DNA from: ZC4RG20 sp036381515
GTDB lineage: Bacteria; Pseudomonadota; Gammaproteobacteria; Steroidobacterales; Rariloculaceae
Direction of reading: 5' to 3'
Length of the DNA stretch: 64,000 nt
Assembly: GCA_036381515.1 (NCBI GenBank)
Contig: DASVCR010000085.1
Location: 1-64,000 of the forward strand
The position numbers and the translations under genes are program-made. This document shows, in pieces, positions 8,331 through 16,066 of this stretch. The notes below the pieces were generated by a model, which was given only the letters and a program-made list of their open reading frames with translations, searched no databases and had not been told where the DNA came from. Each line of letters begins with the position of its first letter. Within the stretch, counting starts at the first letter, position 1.

Positions 8331-8474
8331 TCGCCTAATCTTGCGACGTATGTCCGAATTCGCCGCCAATTCGCCTATCTTTGCGAATTATACCGCAATA
8401 TATCATACGAGATGTAAGTTGTCGAACTTGGCGATTTATGTTTTTTATTTAGCTTGATTCGCCCCATTTTGCGA
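8331..8474 (-). promoter_or_regulatory. hipBA promoter with three HipB-type operators
   Basis: Three copies of TCGC-N8-GCGA occur at 8331-8346, 8371-8386 and 8459-8474, with pyrimidine-rich spacers (CTAATCTT, CTATCTTT, CCCATTTT). The latter two extend to 7-base arms ending in AATT or GATT. A TATAAT -10 box on the minus strand (8387-8392) touches the middle operator; the -35 is weak. The lowest operator covers the ribosome-binding region of hipB. The architecture of 4-5 base half sites and an 8-base spacer matches E. coli HipB operators (TATCC-N8-GGATA), with different half-site bases. This AT-rich stretch contrasts with the surrounding DNA. Confidence 0.8.
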
Positions 8475-8563
8475 ATTAAAACATCGGCAAAACGGGATTC
8501 GACGTCGTCGCCGCAAGGCGGTCATCGCCCTTCATGACAGAGCAACGAGCCGGCGGCGCAGCG

Positions 8564-9361
8564 TCAGGCATGCATCAGGAATCGGAGCGCGGCGGCGTGC
8601 AGATCCGGCGTCGCGGCCGCCACGACCGAGCCGCCGCTCATCGGCGCACGCCCCTCCCAGTCCGTGACGACCGCACCCGCGCCCTCGAGGATCGGAATCA
8701 GCGGAACGATGTCGTAGGCCCGCAGCCCCGTCTCGACGACGAGGTCGACGAAGCCCGCCGCGACCATCGCGTAGTTGTAGCAGTCACCGCCGAAGCGGGT
8801 CATCAGGCATTCGCGGCCGAGCGCTTCGAACGCGCGGCGCGAGTCCGCGTCGAACAGGTCCGGATGCGTCGACGCGAGGACGGCGGTGCCGAGCTCCGTG
8901 CACTGGCGGGCGCGCAGCCGCTCGCGCCGGTCCGGCTTGATCAGCCAGCTCCCGCCGTCGGAGCCGAGGAACACCTCCTCGAGCACGGGCTGGCACAGCA
9001 GCCCGAACAGCGGCACGTCGTGATGCGTGAGCCCGACCAGCGTGCCCCAGAGCGGCGAGCCGATCATGAACGCACGGGTCCCGTCGATCGGATCGATATA
9101 CCAGCGGTACGGCGACTGGCCGCCGCGCTCGGCCTCCTCCTCGCCGACGATGCCGTGATCGGGATAGCGCTCGGCGATCGCCGCGCGCAGCACGCGCTCG
9201 ATCGCCTTGTCGGCGCTCGTGACCGGATCGAACGCGTCGGCGCCCTTGTTCTCGATCGTGAACGACTTGCGGAAGTGCGCCTTCGCGATGCTGCCGGCGG
9301 TCTGCGCGAGCTCGATCGCGAAATCCTCGAGCTCGAGGATCGGGATATTCGTGCGTGTCAT
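8564..9361 (-). CDS. hisN: Inositol monophosphatase-family histidinol-phosphatase
   Basis: A 265-residue lithium-sensitive phosphatase-fold enzyme. Metal-binding motifs are visible as DPVTSADKA, GEE, WYIDPIDGTRAF and the late AYDIVPLIPILEGAGAVVTDWEG. The last segment and overall length match HisN-type histidinol-phosphate phosphatases, which do the penultimate step of histidine synthesis; another inositol-phosphatase-like substrate cannot be excluded. ATG 9361 was chosen because MTRTN precedes the conserved N-terminal helix, while a start at 9415 would add an Arg/Gly-rich stretch. It is upstream of nothing else on its strand within 236 bases. Confidence 0.85.
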   Translation of the reverse strand: MTRTNIPILELEDFAIELAQTAGSIAKAHFRKSFTIENKGADAFDPVTSADKAIERVLRAAIAERYPDHGIVGEEEAERGGQSPYRWYIDPIDGTRAFMIGSPLWGTLVGLTHHDVPLFGLLCQPVLEEVFLGSDGGSWLIKPDRRERLRARQCTELGTAVLASTHPDLFDADSRRAFEALGRECLMTRFGGDCYNYAMVAAGFVDLVVETGLRAYDIVPLIPILEGAGAVVTDWEGRAPMSGGSVVAAATPDLHAAALRFLMHA

Positions 9362-9437
9362 GCCGGCATTATGGCCGATGGACCCCCGCCGGCGCCCCCG
9401 GCCGCTCCCGCACACCGCGGCGGCTCGGCGCGCCGCC

Positions 9438-10439
9438 TCAGCCCGGGAAGAAGTCGATCGGTTTCGTCGTCGTGACCGGCGCGACGTCCTTCGGCTCGAA
9501 GCGGAACAGCATGACGCGCTGCACGAGCCTCTGCTCGAGCTCCGGATCGTTGAGCTCGGACGACACGACCTCGCACGCGGTCACGGTGCCGTCCGGTGCG
9601 ATCGTCAGCCGCAGCACGAGCTTGCCCTCGAGCGACGGGTTCTCCCGGAGCGCCCGGTGGTAGAGCGCATAGATCGCGCTCTTGTTCTGGTCGAAGACGC
9701 GCTCGATTTCCTCGCGGCTGCGCGCAGGAGGCGCGTCGCCCCCGCCGCCGCCGGCGGCGGACCCGGAGCCCGACGGGGCGGCCCCCTCGACCGGGCTCTC
9801 GACCCGCGTCGTCGTGCGCCCGGCGAGCTCGACCCCGCCCGTGTCGCGGCTGAGTGCCGCCGTATTGATGCCGCCGCTGCTCGCGCCCGCGCGCGACGTG
9901 ATCAGCGAGCGCTCGGGCGCCGCGGGAGCGTCTGCGGCCGCGGAGGTCACGGTGGTCTGGGGTCCGGCGAGATCGTCGAGGAGCGCCGTGTCGCGCAGCG
10001 CCGCGAGCTGCTCGGCGAACGGCAGGACCCCTGCCGAGCGCGCCCGCTCGCGCGCCTGCTCGACGCGGTTCTCGGGCTGGGGCGCCGGAGGCGGCTCCTC
10101 GACGACGCGCTCGGGCTCGGGCAACGGCGGCGGCGCCTCGGTGACCTCTCTCTCGACGACGGGCTCGGGCTCGGGCACGGGCTCCGGCTCGTCGCGGACG
10201 ACCGGCGGCGGAGGCGGAGGCGGCTCGACTCGCTCGAGGACCAGGCGCGCGAAGCGCGGCGGTATCTCCTCGACGACGGCCGGATCGGGCTCGGGCACGG
10301 GCAGCAGGGACACGAGCAGCGCGAGCGCGAGCACCGCACCGAGCGTGCCCTTCAGCACGCGCTTGAAGCGCTCCTCCTGCTCCGCGGCAAGCGTCCACGG
10401 AAGATCGTAGTGGCGATATTGCACGGCCGCGTACGCCAT
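9438..10439 (-). CDS. TonB-like energy transducer with AgmX/PglI C-terminal domain
   Basis: A 333-residue protein with a short cytoplasmic start, one transmembrane helix at about residues 29-46, a long Pro/Glu-rich periplasmic stretch (residues 50-125, including a run of seven prolines), a disordered Gly/Ser segment, and a TonB-like C-terminal domain at about 240-333 (LRLTIAPDGTVTACEV). The layout is that of TonB/TolA-type transducers driven by ExbBD, and the C-terminal form is that found in myxobacterial AgmX/PglI. It is the last gene of the envelope operon, 15 bases from the second ExbD gene. Confidence 0.85.
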   Translation of the reverse strand: MAYAAVQYRHYDLPWTLAAEQEERFKRVLKGTLGAVLALALLVSLLPVPEPDPAVVEEIPPRFARLVLERVEPPPPPPPVVRDEPEPVPEPEPVVEREVTEAPPPLPEPERVVEEPPPAPQPENRVEQARERARSAGVLPFAEQLAALRDTALLDDLAGPQTTVTSAAADAPAAPERSLITSRAGASSGGINTAALSRDTGGVELAGRTTTRVESPVEGAAPSGSGSAAGGGGGDAPPARSREEIERVFDQNKSAIYALYHRALRENPSLEGKLVLRLTIAPDGTVTACEVVSSELNDPELEQRLVQRVMLFRFEPKDVAPVTTTKPIDFFPG

Positions 10440-10454
10440 CCGCTCGTCTGCTCC

Positions 10455-10979
10455 TTAGTTGCCCAACGCCGCGACCTGAGCGTCCGACGTCTTCTGCAGC
10501 ACGGCGAGCGACACCCGGCCGTAGTCCGCCTCGGTGCAGGTCGCCATGATCTTCTTCAGCAACCGGTACGGCAGCGCCTTGTCGCCCATGATCGTGACCT
10601 CGCGGCTCGCCACGTCCTCCGCGAGGTCGGACCGGATCATGCGGGCCGTCTGCGCCTCGAGCGCGGCCTCGAGCGCGGGGATCACGATCTCGTCGGTCGC
10701 GAGGACGTCCGCGACCCGTGCGACGGGCTCGCCCTGCACGAGCACCTCGTCGGCCGTCACGAGGACGACGACCGTCTCGCGGCTCGGCGTATCCGCCGTC
10801 GACTCGGGCAGGCGCACGTCGCGCGGGCTCGGCAGCGACTCGACCTCCCCCGAGCTCACGAGCAGGAAGAACACGAGGATCGTGAAGATATCCATCAGCG
10901 ACACGAGGTTCAGCGCGGCGCTCCGCTTGTGTCGCTCGTGGTGCCGCCTCATCCGCGCGGCGCGGCCTCGGTAGCGCAT
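10455..10979 (-). CDS. ExbD/TolR-family protein, protonatable Asp present
   Basis: A 174-residue inner-membrane protein with one N-terminal helix and a periplasmic domain. The helix contains the conserved Asp (LMDIFTIL, Asp30) that corresponds to the proton-carrying Asp of ExbD and TolR. The cytoplasmic start is rich in Arg and His. It lies 4 bases downstream of the other ExbD gene and should form part of the motor with the MotA/TolQ/ExbB protein at 11515-12171. The periplasmic part is longer than in ExbD of E. coli (about 141 residues). Confidence 0.88.
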   Translation of the reverse strand: MRYRGRAARMRRHHERHKRSAALNLVSLMDIFTILVFFLLVSSGEVESLPSPRDVRLPESTADTPSRETVVVLVTADEVLVQGEPVARVADVLATDEIVIPALEAALEAQTARMIRSDLAEDVASREVTIMGDKALPYRLLKKIMATCTEADYGRVSLAVLQKTSDAQVAALGN

Positions 10980-10983
10980 CGTG

Positions 10984-11496
10984 TCAGTTCACCGCCGCGA
11001 GCGGCGCATCGCCGATCGAGATCTCGGGGAAAAGCTCCGCCATCACCGGCCGGCCGGAGCGCTCGTCGAAGCGCTCCACGGCGCGGACGCGGTCCATCAC
11101 GGCGACGATGTGCTCGTAGGACACATCGGGCTCGAGGAGCAGCGTCGCGTCGAGCTTGTCGGGGAAGCGGCGCTTCACGTCGAGCAGATAGTCCGAAAGC
11201 CCGTCGAGGTCGTACTCGCCCGCTTCGGTGCCGAACCGGCGCAGGATTCCCGCGCTGCGCTCGCCGACCTCGATCGTGTCCCGCCGCACGACGATCTCGA
11301 GCCGGAACTCGGGCTCGTCCTGCTCGACCGTCTCGGCGGACGGGCCGGGCAGGTTCAGCTCGAGTATCGACATGCGCGAGAACACCGCGGTGATCAGCAG
11401 GAACGGCACGAGGGCCACCATCAGGTTCATGAACGCCGTGATGTTGAGCTCATCGGCGTCGTGACGGCGGTGCTTGCGCCAGCGGCGGCGGGCCAT
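10984..11496 (-). CDS. ExbD/TolR-family protein, key Asp replaced by Asn
   Basis: A 170-residue paralogue of its neighbour with one N-terminal helix. Where ExbD has PFIDVML, this protein reads AFMNLMVAL, so the protonatable Asp is Asn24. Two unequal ExbD-like subunits in one motor suggest that only the partner at 10455 carries the proton and this one is structural; that is inference from the residue change. The start is 18 bases after the ExbB stop. Confidence 0.86.
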   Translation of the reverse strand: MARRRWRKHRRHDADELNITAFMNLMVALVPFLLITAVFSRMSILELNLPGPSAETVEQDEPEFRLEIVVRRDTIEVGERSAGILRRFGTEAGEYDLDGLSDYLLDVKRRFPDKLDATLLLEPDVSYEHIVAVMDRVRAVERFDERSGRPVMAELFPEISIGDAPLAAVN

Positions 11497-11514
11497 GTCT
11501 TGCGTCCCGACGTC

Positions 11515-12171
11515 CTAGCCTGCGGAGCCCGGCTCTGCGGTCGCCCGCTCCATGACCGAGTTCAGGAATTTGACCGACGCCATCTCGAGGCTGTCGACGA
11601 TCTCGGTCGTCTTCGTCTGCAGGAGCGTGTGCACGAGCAGCAGCGGGATCGCGACGATCAAACCGAACGCGGTCGTGTTCATCGCGACCGAGATGCTGGC
11701 CGACAACAGGTCCGCCTTCTCCGCCGGATTCGCGTTCGACACCGCCGTGAACGCGTTGATCAGGCCGATGATCGTGCCGAGCAGGCCGAGCAGCGTCGCG
11801 ATGTTCGCGAACGTCGCGAGATAATGCGTGCGCTTCTCGAGCCTCGGCATGATCTCCATCAGGCTCTCTTCCATCGCCTGCTCGACGTCCTCGCGCCGGC
11901 GCGCCGAGCGCACGCGATGGAGCCCGTAGGTCATGATCTGCGCGATCGCGGCCTTCGACTTGCTCGTGACCTGCAGCGCGCCGGCGATGTTGCCGGCCCT
12001 GAGGTACGGCGCCACCTTGTTCCAGACCGCCTTGTTACTCGCCGTCGTCCTCACGAGGAACAGCCAGCGCTCGATCGCGACCGCAAGTCCGAGCGCGAGC
12101 ACGAGCGCGATCGGATACATGAACACGCCACCGTCCTGAAAGAACTCGACGATGGTGGAATAGACACCCAT
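11515..12171 (-). CDS. MotA/TolQ/ExbB proton channel family protein
   Basis: A 218-residue inner-membrane protein with three transmembrane helices (about residues 15-38, 118-140, 158-180) and a cytoplasmic loop between the first two, as in ExbB/TolQ. The signature NIATLLGLLGTIIGLINAF and the NTTAFGLIVAIPLLL helix identify the family. ATG 12171 has a clear AGGAGG ribosome site; the open frame extends further upstream but reads as Arg-rich non-coding sequence. It forms the stator with two ExbD proteins downstream. Confidence 0.9.
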   Translation of the reverse strand: MGVYSTIVEFFQDGGVFMYPIALVLALGLAVAIERWLFLVRTTASNKAVWNKVAPYLRAGNIAGALQVTSKSKAAIAQIMTYGLHRVRSARRREDVEQAMEESLMEIMPRLEKRTHYLATFANIATLLGLLGTIIGLINAFTAVSNANPAEKADLLSASISVAMNTTAFGLIVAIPLLLVHTLLQTKTTEIVDSLEMASVKFLNSVMERATAEPGSAG

Positions 12172-12175
12172 GAGA

Positions 12176-12541
12176 TCAGTCCTCCTGCGTCTGCGCGTCG
12201 CGGCCGCCGTCGCGCGCGTCCTCGGCGGATACCGCGGACGACGCTTCGAGCATCGCGTAGTAATCGAGCTGCCGTTCGAACACCTCGGGGTCGATCGGCG
12301 CAAGCACCTCGTCGAGCAGCGTGTTGACCGGCCGACCGACGATCTCGCCGAGATCCGAGGTTTTCCACGGCACGATGTAGAGCACCTTAGGCAATTCGCG
12401 GTTGCCCGTGATGGACGTAGTTCCCAGATCCAGAGTGTTCTCGGGCTGCGGCCGGTCCTGTCCGGCGGCGACGCCCGTCGCGAGCATCAGCAGGGCAGCC
12501 GCCCGCGCCGCTCGCTTCGCATTCACGGTTCGTTCGCTCAT
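12176..12541 (-). CDS. Exported protein of unknown function in the ExbBD operon
   Basis: A 121-residue protein with a Sec signal peptide (basic start, hydrophobic AARAAALLMLATGVAAG, cleavage near residue 27) and a mature part with a conserved-looking PKVLYIVPWK segment followed by an acidic, helical tail. I do not recognise the family. Its ATG overlaps the stop of the TPR lipoprotein gene (ATGA), and its stop is 4 bases before the ExbB start, so it is translated with both. A periplasmic partner of the motor is the simplest guess. Confidence 0.75.
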   Translation of the reverse strand: MSERTVNAKRAARAAALLMLATGVAAGQDRPQPENTLDLGTTSITGNRELPKVLYIVPWKTSDLGEIVGRPVNTLLDEVLAPIDPEVFERQLDYYAMLEASSAVSAEDARDGGRDAQTQED

Positions 12542-13290
12542 GATTCGTTCCCTCGGGCGAGGCGCGCGGCCGAGGCGTCCTCGGGCACGCGTCTGCGCAG
12601 ATCGACGATCCAGCGCGCGACGCGCTCGTCGGGCTCCGGCGCCGCGCGCTGATAGGCTTCGTAGCACTCGAGCGCCTCGGCCGGCCGCTGCAGGTAGAGG
12701 TCGAGCAGCACGCCGAGGTTGTAGAGCGCAAGCGCGTAATCGGGGCGCGCGGCGAGCGCGCGTCGGTAGGCGGCCTCCGCGGCTTCGAACTCGCCCCGCT
12801 CACGGAGCAGGATGCCGAGCTCGTTGTTCGCCTCGGGATGATCCGGATCGATCGCGAGCGCGCGCTCGAGCGCTAGCCTCGCGTCGTCGTCGCGGCCGGC
12901 CCGGCGATGCAGGATCGCGAGATTGACGTGCGGCCCGGGCAGCTCCGGATGCGCCGCGACGATCGCCTCGAGCTCGGCCGCCGCAGCCGCATCCTCGCCG
13001 CTCCGCATCAGCTCGACGGCGTGCGCATGCGCCGCGAGCACGTCTTCCGGCACCGGCGCGTCGGGTGCCGCGCGTGCGCCTGCGGCGTCGCGCGGGTGGG
13101 CCGCCGGCCGCGTCGGCGTGCCGCCGCAGCCCGCGAGCGCGAGCGACGCGAGCAGCGCACCCGCGACGACGAGCGCCTTCGCGGCCGACGCGACGCGCGC
13201 GTCGGCTGCACGTCCCGCGCGGCCCGCACCCGACGCGCCACGCGCCGAGGCCGCCGGCCCGCCGCCGAGCGCCGCTTCAGCGCACCGCAC
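12538..13290 (-). CDS. TPR-repeat lipoprotein
   Basis: About 250 residues. A lipobox (SLALAGC) follows a hydrophobic stretch, with the acylated Cys near residue 55, an unusually long n-region. The mature part holds four to five tetratricopeptide repeats (for example NLAILHRRAGRDDDARLALE and NELGILLRERGEFEAAEAAY). I chose GTG 13290, which has GAGGAG seven bases upstream and overlaps the preceding gene by 14 bases; an ATG at 13323 would overlap by 47. It probably tethers the operon's periplasmic complex to a membrane, like the TPR lipoprotein of the myxobacterial Agl-Glt machine. Confidence 0.8.
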   Translation of the reverse strand: MRCAEAALGGGPAASARGASGAGRAGRAADARVASAAKALVVAGALLASLALAGCGGTPTRPAAHPRDAAGARAAPDAPVPEDVLAAHAHAVELMRSGEDAAAAAELEAIVAAHPELPGPHVNLAILHRRAGRDDDARLALERALAIDPDHPEANNELGILLRERGEFEAAEAAYRRALAARPDYALALYNLGVLLDLYLQRPAEALECYEAYQRAAPEPDERVARWIVDLRRRVPEDASAARLARGNES

Positions 13291-16066
13291 TGACAAGCTC
13301 CTCACCGATCTCTTCCTTCGCATAACGTACCGGCATCAGCTCCGCCAACGCCGCGAGGCTCGCGCGCACCCACTCGTCGTAGACGCCGTCCGCGAGGCGC
13401 GCGACGTTGACCTCATGCACCTCGATCGCCTGCTCCTCGAACGGGAACGCCTGCTCCTCGAGCAGGATCTCGTACTGCGCGAGCTCGGCGGGCCCGAGCT
13501 CGGCCGGCCGCTCCGACTCGATCAGGTCGCGGCCGAGCGCGTGATAGAGCTCGGCGATCTCGTAGGTCGCGGCCGTCGTCACCTCCGTGATGCCGTAGTC
13601 GGCCGCACGGCGATAGGCGGCGAGCGCCGCCTCCATCAGCTCGCGCTTCCTGGCGAGGTTTCGTTCGAGCGGCGCGACGAGCCGCACGCCGAGGAACGCA
13701 TCCCGCTGCGGCTTCGCGAGCTCGAGCTGCGCGCGCGCGGCGAGGAGCCGGGTGCGGTCGGTGCGCTCGGCGCCGGCGGCCGCATCCGCGTCGACGATCG
13801 CGGCAAGCCAGCGCAGCTCCGCGTTTCGGTCATTACGTGCCCGCGCGAGCTCGACGAGCCGTTGACGGGCGTCGATCGCCGCGGACACGGGGGTCGGATG
13901 CCGCTCGACGTAGCGCTCGAACGCGAGCGCCGCGCGCGCCGGATCGCCGCTCTCGGCCCAGAGCTCGGCGGCGCGCCACGACGCCTCCCGGCGCACGGCG
14001 GGGTCGCCGTCGGACTCGGCGATGCGCTCGAACTCGCCCGCGGCCCGCGCGGCATCGCCGGACTCGAGGTACGCCACGGCGAGGTTCGCAGTCGCATCCG
14101 CGACGAGCGCGTTGTCCGGGTAGCGCCTGCGGAAGTCCTCGAGCACCGTCGCGGCCCGCGTCCACTCGCCGAGGCGCATCAGCGCGGCGGCCGCGTCGTA
14201 CTCGGCGGTCGCGCGAATCGTCGACGTCGGCGCGGCGACGCCGACGCGCAGGAAATGCTCGACGGCCGCGCGATCGTCGCCGAGCTCACGCGCCTCCTCG
14301 CCCTGCTTGTAGATCGACGACGCGAGCCGCTCGATCAGCGGCGCGTGCTGCGGATCGTCGGCGGGCACGAGGTCGAGGGCCGCGAGGTACGCACTCTCCG
14401 CGTCCGCATAGCTGCCGAGGTCGAACTCGCTGTGCGCGGCGACGATCCACGCGGTGCGCTCGAGCTCCGGCGGCGCGGGCGGCTCGCGCAGCACCACGCG
14501 CATCGCGACGTCGCGCGCGGCGACGAAGTCGTTCAGCGCAAACAACCGCTCGGCGGCGTTCGTCTCGACCGCCGCCGCCTGCGGATGCTCCGGGTACGTC
14601 GCGCCGAAGCGCAGCGCAGAATCGATGCTCTTACGGTGCCACGCAGCCCGCTCGGCGCCCGTCAAGCGCTCCTCGTGCTGCTGGTACGCGAGGAGCGCGG
14701 CATAGCCTGCCTCGCTCGACTTCGCGTGGAACGGATACGCATACGCGGTGCGCTCGTATTCCTCGGCGGCGCTCGCGAAGTCGCCGCTCTCGTAGAGCAC
14801 CTCGGCGAGCAGGAAATTCGTCGCGGCCGCGTCTTCGCCGTCCGGGAACGACGCGAGGTACGTGCGATACCAGCGGGCGGCGGCCGCGTACTCCTCCGGA
14901 GCCTTCGTTTCCTGTGCGCGCGCATGGTGATGCGCGGCAAGATCGGTCAGGTGGCTCTTCAGCTGCGCGACGACCTCGGGCTGCTCGTCGAACGTGTGTT
15001 GCTGCCAGTAAGGGCTGCCCGGGCCGTAGCGCTCGACGAAGTCGCGCTTGCCGTCGAGCACGAGGTCGGCGAAGCCGCCGCGCTCGAACGCGCCGATCGC
15101 TTCGGCCTGCAGCAGCGGCGCCTTCTCGTGCCACGGCTCGAGCTCGGCGAACGCACGGTACGCGCCGGCCGCATCGTGCCAGCGCTCCTGCTCGATATAG
15201 AGGTCGCCGAGGTTCATGTAGAGGATGTACGCGTACGGCCGCGGACCGGCGCGGTCGAGGGCGTCCGCGATCGACGCGGGGCCCTCGAGGTACGAGAAGC
15301 CGATCGACGCGACGCGCAGCGTGTCCTCGACGAGCTCCTGATCCGCGCGGCTCATCGCCGCGAAGCGCGCGGCCGAGTCGACGCCCGGCTCCGCGCCGAG
15401 CTTGATATCGAGAAGCGCGAGGAACGACTCGAGCGCGGCCTCGTGCCGCTCCTGCTTGAAGAGCGACCAGCCGTGCTTGTAGAGCGCCTGCTCGTGGAAC
15501 GCGGTCCCGGGCCCGCGCTCGAGCACGCGGCGATACGCGTCCTCCGCTTCCGCGTAGCGGCCGTTGACGAACAGCGCCTCGCCGCGCCGGAAGTTCGCCT
15601 CGTCGTAGTGGATCGTGTCCGGATACTCGTTGACGAGCCGGTCGAGCGTCGCGAGCGCGGCATCGACGTCGCCGCGCGCCTCGTACGCGCGCGCGAGCTG
15701 ATAGAGCACGAGATCGTTCTTCGCGTAGCCGGGATGGCTGTCGAGAAGCTGCCGATAGAGCGCGATGCTGTCGTCGAGCCGCGCATCGTCGCCGTCCGCG
15801 GCCGCGATGTCGGCCGTCTCGATCTCGAGATCGGCGAGCCGGCGCATCGCCTCGGCGCGCAGCAGCGGATCCTCGGCCGCGAGCTCGAGAAATCGGCGGT
15901 AGCTCTCGATCGCCTTCTCCTCGCTCGCCGGGATCGGCGCGCCGACGTCGATCTCGACGACGCGCTCCTCGAGCGCCTCGATCGTGACCGGCTCGTCGTC
16001 GCGGTGCCTGCCGAACGGCCAGAGCGCGGCGAGCACGGCGGCGGCGACCATCGGGCTCGCGGTCAC
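13277..16066 (-). CDS. Large periplasmic tetratricopeptide-repeat protein
   Basis: A 929-residue protein made almost entirely of TPR-like helical repeats (many AxxxYxxxLexxP and WxxAAexYxxF units), starting with a short hydrophobic N-terminus (MVAAAVLAALWPFG) that may be a signal or anchor. GTG 16066 overlaps the upstream TGA (GTGA) and has GGAGG at a proper distance, which decides the start although the frame is open far upstream. Long TPR scaffolds like this appear in envelope machines such as Agl-Glt. It overlaps the lipoprotein gene at its 3' end. Confidence 0.85.
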   Translation of the reverse strand: MTASPMVAAAVLAALWPFGRHRDDEPVTIEALEERVVEIDVGAPIPASEEKAIESYRRFLELAAEDPLLRAEAMRRLADLEIETADIAAADGDDARLDDSIALYRQLLDSHPGYAKNDLVLYQLARAYEARGDVDAALATLDRLVNEYPDTIHYDEANFRRGEALFVNGRYAEAEDAYRRVLERGPGTAFHEQALYKHGWSLFKQERHEAALESFLALLDIKLGAEPGVDSAARFAAMSRADQELVEDTLRVASIGFSYLEGPASIADALDRAGPRPYAYILYMNLGDLYIEQERWHDAAGAYRAFAELEPWHEKAPLLQAEAIGAFERGGFADLVLDGKRDFVERYGPGSPYWQQHTFDEQPEVVAQLKSHLTDLAAHHHARAQETKAPEEYAAAARWYRTYLASFPDGEDAAATNFLLAEVLYESGDFASAAEEYERTAYAYPFHAKSSEAGYAALLAYQQHEERLTGAERAAWHRKSIDSALRFGATYPEHPQAAAVETNAAERLFALNDFVAARDVAMRVVLREPPAPPELERTAWIVAAHSEFDLGSYADAESAYLAALDLVPADDPQHAPLIERLASSIYKQGEEARELGDDRAAVEHFLRVGVAAPTSTIRATAEYDAAAALMRLGEWTRAATVLEDFRRRYPDNALVADATANLAVAYLESGDAARAAGEFERIAESDGDPAVRREASWRAAELWAESGDPARAALAFERYVERHPTPVSAAIDARQRLVELARARNDRNAELRWLAAIVDADAAAGAERTDRTRLLAARAQLELAKPQRDAFLGVRLVAPLERNLARKRELMEAALAAYRRAADYGITEVTTAATYEIAELYHALGRDLIESERPAELGPAELAQYEILLEEQAFPFEEQAIEVHEVNVARLADGVYDEWVRASLAALAELMPVRYAKEEIGEELVSAVR

